64,000 bases of DNA from NCBI GenBank assembly GCA_034414595.1, contig DAOULY010000012.1, positions 124,001-188,000 on the forward strand, given 5' to 3'. A program made the translations under genes and the position numbers. The notes beneath the pieces were generated by a model. That model searched no databases. It was not told the origin of the DNA and saw only the letters and a list, made by a program, of their open reading frames with translations. This document shows, piece by piece, positions 60,686 to 64,000 of the stretch; within the stretch, counting starts at the first letter, position 1; each line of letters begins with the position of its first letter. Origin of the DNA: DAOULY01 sp034414595 (GTDB taxonomy: Bacteria > Chloroflexota > Dehalococcoidia > SZUA-161 > JAUWZY01).

Positions 60686-62047
60686 ATGCAACGCGGTAGA
60701 AGGTGGACTAGGCCAAAGCTGATCCAGGCTTTCATCGATTCCTGGCGCACTCCCGATCTGAGGCGAAAGTTACTGTTCACCTTGGCCATTCTGGCCCTAT
60801 TCCGCTTTCTCGCCAATATCCCAGTACCAGGGGTCAATCCCGATGCATTGAAGGCCGGGATTGAGCTCGGGCCGCTTTTTGGCCTGTTGGATATCTTCAG
60901 TGGCGGTGCCCTGAGGAACGCCAGCATCGTGGCCATGGGAGTCTATCCTTACATTACCGCCTCCATCATAATGCAGCTTCTGGTGCCCATCATCCCCAAG
61001 CTGCAGATGCTATCCAAGGAAGGCGAGGCAGGGAGAAGGAAGCTAAACCAGTATACCTTCTGGCTGACCGTACCTATGGCTATGCTACAATCCTATGGGA
61101 TGTTAGTAATCTTCTCTCAAGGTATCCTTGGCGGCCTCGTGCCCCTCACCACACCACCGTGGCCGATGTCTGGTGGTGATCCCTTGACCACCGTAACCAT
61201 GATCCTCACCATGACTGCGGGCACCATGTTCCTGGTATGGCTCGGGGAGCGCATCACGGAAAAAGGCATCGGCAACGGCATCTCGATCATAATCTTCGGT
61301 GGCATCATCGCCAAGCTGCCGGAAAGTGTCTGGCGCAGCTATAGCAACGGCTGGGTCGACCTCACCGTGTTGGTATTATTGATGCTCGCCATCACGCTTT
61401 TGGTAGTGTTCGTTTATGAGGGTCATCGCCGCATCCCGGTGCAATACTCCAGAAGCACCTTTCGCGGCGGCCGCATGTATCGCCAAACCGGGGGCACGCA
61501 TATCCCGCTCCGGGTCAATTCAGCGGGGATGATACCACTGATCTTCGCCATGTCGTTAATACTAATGCCCGGCATGATCGCCGGCTGGTTTGCCGCCGGG
61601 CCCGACGAAACCCAAAACTTCGCCAATTCGGTGGTAAACTTCTTCAGCCCGACAGGTACCGCTGGCGGCTCCCCGTACTGGATCATCTATTTCCTGCTCG
61701 TGGTCGGCTTTACCTTCTTCTATACCATGACGGTCTTCCAGCAGCAGAACCTACCTGAGACCCTGCAACGCCAAGGAGGGTTCATCCCGGGAATCCGGCC
61801 CGGGAAGCCCACTGCCGATTATCTGAATCGTGTGCTGACCAGAATCACTTGGGGCGGGGCCCTGTTCTTGGGACTGGTGGCCATAATGCCCCTGTTCGCC
61901 TCCTTGGCCACTGGAGCCTCGGCTGACACTTCAGTCATGATCCTGTCGAGCGCCGGACTCCTAATCGTCGTCGGGGTGGTTCTGGACACAATGAGACAGC
62001 TTGAGGCCGAGCTATTAATGCGTCACTACGAGGGGTTCATGAAATGA
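60686..62047 (+). CDS. secY: Preprotein translocase subunit SecY
   Basis: A 453-residue, ten-helix channel protein of the Sec translocon in the cytoplasmic membrane. Family marks include PGVNPDAL after helix one, YITASIIMQLL, FLVWLGERITEKGIGNGISIIIFGGI in pieces, and IPLRVNSAGMIPLIFA. SecE and SecG are elsewhere. It overlaps adk by four bases. Confidence 0.97.
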   Translation: MQRGRRWTRPKLIQAFIDSWRTPDLRRKLLFTLAILALFRFLANIPVPGVNPDALKAGIELGPLFGLLDIFSGGALRNASIVAMGVYPYITASIIMQLLVPIIPKLQMLSKEGEAGRRKLNQYTFWLTVPMAMLQSYGMLVIFSQGILGGLVPLTTPPWPMSGGDPLTTVTMILTMTAGTMFLVWLGERITEKGIGNGISIIIFGGIIAKLPESVWRSYSNGWVDLTVLVLLMLAITLLVVFVYEGHRRIPVQYSRSTFRGGRMYRQTGGTHIPLRVNSAGMIPLIFAMSLILMPGMIAGWFAAGPDETQNFANSVVNFFSPTGTAGGSPYWIIYFLLVVGFTFFYTMTVFQQQNLPETLQRQGGFIPGIRPGKPTADYLNRVLTRITWGGALFLGLVAIMPLFASLATGASADTSVMILSSAGLLIVVGVVLDTMRQLEAELLMRHYEGFMK

Positions 62048-62679
62048 AGATTATAATCTTAGGCGCCCCGGGTGCCGGCAAGGGAACCCAGGCCGCGCTC
62101 CTGGCCAAGGAGCTGGGACTGGCCCATATCGCCTCCGGAGACCTGTTCCGTCAGGCGCTGGAGAGAGGCGATGAGCTGGGCACCCTGGCCCAGTCCTATA
62201 TGCAGCAGGGTCTCTTAGTCCCAGATGAGGTTGTGATCAAGATGGTGCTGCAGCGCATAGCTTCCCCAGATTGTGAACGTGGCTTCATCCTGGACGGCTT
62301 TCCCAGAACATTAGAGCAGGCACAAGCACTGGACCAGGCCCTGGGGGCAGAGAGCGTTGACAAAGCATTGTACATCGAGGTTTCAGATGAGGAGCTGGTG
62401 AGAAGGCTCGGCGGGCGCTGGCTCTGCCGCAATTGCCAGGCACCATATCATATGACTAACAATCCACCGCAGCAGCCTGGGCGCTGTGATCATTGTGGCG
62501 GCGAACTCTACCAGCGTGCCGATGACACTGAGGAGACAGTGAGGAAACGAATCGAGGTCTATCTGGTTCAAACTGCGCCCCTCATCGACTACTATGCCAA
62601 AGCCGGCAAATTGGTCCGGGTCAATGGCGAGCAGGATATCGATGCCGTGGCCCGGGATTTGCTCGCCGCCTTCAAATAG
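62044..62679 (+). CDS. adk: Adenylate kinase with zinc-binding LID
   Basis: A 211-residue enzyme converting ATP and AMP into two ADP. P loop GAPGAGKGTQAA, AMP site with SGDLFRQAL, and GFILDGFPRTLEQA are canonical. The LID domain has CRNC and CDHC, the four-Cys zinc type common in Gram-positive and many other bacteria. The start overlaps secY. Confidence 0.97.
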   Translation: MKIIILGAPGAGKGTQAALLAKELGLAHIASGDLFRQALERGDELGTLAQSYMQQGLLVPDEVVIKMVLQRIASPDCERGFILDGFPRTLEQAQALDQALGAESVDKALYIEVSDEELVRRLGGRWLCRNCQAPYHMTNNPPQQPGRCDHCGGELYQRADDTEETVRKRIEVYLVQTAPLIDYYAKAGKLVRVNGEQDIDAVARDLLAAFK

Positions 62680-62690
62680 AAAGCAAAAGC

Positions 62691-63440
62691 ATGGGAATAA
62701 TTATCAAGACGTCCGAGGAAATCGCAGCCATGCAGGAGGCAGGACGTGTTGTAGCTGCTGTCCTCGCCGCTTTGACCAAGGCGATAGCGCCGGGCATTAC
62801 CACCGCAGAGCTGGATGCCATTGCCATGGAGGAGTTCAAACGCCATGGGGCTATCCCCTCGTTCAAAGGCTATCGGGGTTTTCCCGCCTCTATCTGCGTC
62901 TCGGTGAACGATGAGGTGGTCCACGGCATTCCTGGGAAGCGGGTGCTCCAGGAGGGGGATCTGGTGGCCCTTGATGTCGGTGCCATTGTTAACGGCTTCC
63001 AGGGCGATGCCGCAGTGACCGTTGCTGTGGGACAGATTGACACCGAAGCACAAAGGCTCCTCGATGTCGGCCAAGGAGCATTGAATGCAGGCATCGCCGC
63101 CGCTCGCCATGGAGCCTGGCTCGGTGATGTCTCAGCCGCGATCCAGTCCTACGTTGAATCACGCGGTTTCTCCGTGGTCCGAGAATATGTGGGCCACGGC
63201 ATTGGCCGCGAGATGCACGAAGATCCACAGATCCCTAATTTCGGCTCCCCGGGACAGGGGCCCAAGCTGCAAAACAACATGACTCTGGCCTTAGAGCCCA
63301 TGGTCAATGCCGGGGGCTGGCGCACCAAGGTGAAGTCCGATAACTGGACAGTGGTCACCGCCGATGGCAGCCTATCCGTTCATTTCGAGCACACAATCGC
63401 TGTCAATGGCTCCGAGCCCAAGGTATTGACGAAGCTCTAG
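62691..63440 (+). CDS. map: Methionine aminopeptidase, type I
   Basis: A 249-residue enzyme that removes N-terminal Met. Metal ligands are seen in VALDVGAIVNGFQGDAA (two Asp), GHGIGREMHEDP (His), LEPMV (Glu) and FEHTIAV (Glu); the substrate-side His is in VVHGIPG. It lies between adk and infA as in many bacteria. The ATG follows a short AGAAAGC stretch. Confidence 0.96.
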   Translation: MGIIIKTSEEIAAMQEAGRVVAAVLAALTKAIAPGITTAELDAIAMEEFKRHGAIPSFKGYRGFPASICVSVNDEVVHGIPGKRVLQEGDLVALDVGAIVNGFQGDAAVTVAVGQIDTEAQRLLDVGQGALNAGIAAARHGAWLGDVSAAIQSYVESRGFSVVREYVGHGIGREMHEDPQIPNFGSPGQGPKLQNNMTLALEPMVNAGGWRTKVKSDNWTVVTADGSLSVHFEHTIAVNGSEPKVLTKL

Positions 63441-63465
63441 ATTAGATGCATTATATAAAGCGTAT

Positions 63466-63684
63466 ATGCCAAAAAAGGACACTATCGAAGTCGAAGGCAC
63501 GGTGGTCGAGCCCCTGCCCAATGCTATGTTCCGGGTGGAGCTTCCCAATGGTCACATTGTGCTGGCCCATGCGTCGGGCAAGATGCGGAAGCATTTCATC
63601 AGGATCGTGCGTGGAGATAGGGTTCTAGTGGAGCTTTCCCCCTATGACTTGAGTCGGGGGCGGATCACCTACCGCTTTCGCTAA
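63466..63684 (+). CDS. infA: Translation initiation factor IF-1
   Basis: A 72-residue OB-fold factor binding the ribosomal A site. It begins MPKKDTIEVEGTVVEPLPNAMFRVEL and ends SRGRITYRFR, canonical throughout. A TATAAA-like box lies a few bases before the ATG at 63453 but has no good -35, so a separate promoter is not certain. Confidence 0.97.
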   Translation: MPKKDTIEVEGTVVEPLPNAMFRVELPNGHIVLAHASGKMRKHFIRIVRGDRVLVELSPYDLSRGRITYRFR

Positions 63685-63696
63685 GGAAATGCTATA

Positions 63697-63810
63697 ATGA
63701 AGGTTCAGGCCTCTGTGAAACGGCGCTGTGAAAAATGTAAGATTGTAAGGCGCAAAGGCGTCGTTAGGGTAATATGCAAGAATCCAAGACATAAGCAAAG
63801 GCAGGGTTAA
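63697..63810 (+). CDS. rpmJ: 50S ribosomal protein L36
   Basis: A 37-residue zinc-binding protein with CEKC, then Cys in VICKNPRH and the final His as ligands. It begins MKVQASVKRRCEKCKI. AAGGA lies before the ATG. It is the C+ (zinc) form. Confidence 0.97.
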   Translation: MKVQASVKRRCEKCKIVRRKGVVRVICKNPRHKQRQG

Positions 63811-63811
63811 C

Positions 63812-64000
63812 ATGCCACGCATTGCTGGAGTCGATATCCCGAAGGACAAGCGTGTTGAGATCTCGCTACGCTACATATATGGTATCGGCCCCAGTTTGAG
63901 CCAGAGGATTCTGACCCAAACCGGCATCAGTCCAGATACCAAGGTCAACGACCTCGGCGATGACGAATTGAACCGCATCCGCGAGGCCGTCGATCGAGAA
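63812..64000 (+). CDS. rpsM: 30S ribosomal protein S13 (3' end cut off)
   Basis: The first 63 codons of S13 are present and run off the window. MPRIAGVDIPKDKRVEISL and YIYGIGPSLSQRIL are canonical. It follows L36 by one base. Confidence 0.96.
   Translation, partial: MPRIAGVDIPKDKRVEISLRYIYGIGPSLSQRILTQTGISPDTKVNDLGDDELNRIREAVDRE

Noticed and set aside
63446..63628. Frame overlapping infA
   Set aside because: It is a shadow of IF-1 in another frame with no ribosome site.

Overview
The window looks like a chromosome segment of an anaerobic bacterium, most likely Chloroflexota of the Dehalococcoidia type. This is inferred from gene content (ferredoxin-linked oxidoreductases, 2-hydroxyacyl-CoA dehydratase/benzoyl-CoA reductase relatives, DUF3786, FadF/HdrD-like membrane Fe-S protein, frequent TTG/GTG starts) and not from a marker-gene search. 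No rRNA, CRISPR array, transposase or integrase gene was seen.

Layout. 1-9.1 kb: tRNA modification (QueH), a sirtuin, a membrane Fe-S oxidoreductase, a DUF3786 protein, a large cell-surface protein made of seven exact-period FG-GAP repeats and three Fn3-like repeats, a B12-binding radical SAM protein and an alpha/beta hydrolase. 9.2-15.9 kb: an ion-homeostasis group (CaCA exchanger, CBS protein, P-type ATPase, double UspA, CPA2 antiporter) with a leftover N-terminal copy of the antiporter in front of the ATPase. 15.9-22.5 kb: tRNA-Arg(CCG), a NuoE/F/G-like (HoxEFU-like) NADH module directly followed by a four-subunit 2-oxoacid:ferredoxin oxidoreductase, then tRNA-Pro(TGG).

22.5-31 kb is an accessory region, apparently less GC-rich, with small and unrecognised genes: a Zn-hook SMC/Rad50-like ATPase with a tiny overlapping partner gene, an ARPP-1 domain protein, several small membrane proteins, a ribbon-helix-helix protein with what looks like a leaderless promoter, and a frameshifted membrane protein. 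It is bracketed by an intact tRNA-Pro on the left and a degenerate 5' half of the same tRNA on the right; a 28-base piece of the ribbon-helix-helix gene recurs near both ends in the same order. This points to segmental duplication or an old insertion.

31-42.1 kb: two sets of 2-hydroxyacyl-CoA dehydratase/benzoyl-CoA reductase family subunits. The first has two BadF-type ATPase activators. The second is followed by an ASKHA/DUF4445 2Fe-2S activator. A DUF89 phosphatase lies between the sets and an NDH-2 type dehydrogenase follows. Reduced ferredoxin made by the oxoacid oxidoreductase could feed these enzymes, and the NADH module could exchange electrons with it. 42.2-48.8 kb: a GreA factor fused to an integrase-like SAM domain, a zinc ribbon protein, a decayed asparagine-synthase-like gene, and three GT-C type membrane glycosyltransferase-like proteins.

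48.8-64 kb: the str-S10-spc ribosomal operons (rpsL to rpsM), started by a consensus promoter inside the end of the preceding gene. tuf and rpmD (L30) are missing from their usual places. S12 has Pro at the usual Lys88 streptomycin-site position, and S3 has an acidic repetitive tail.
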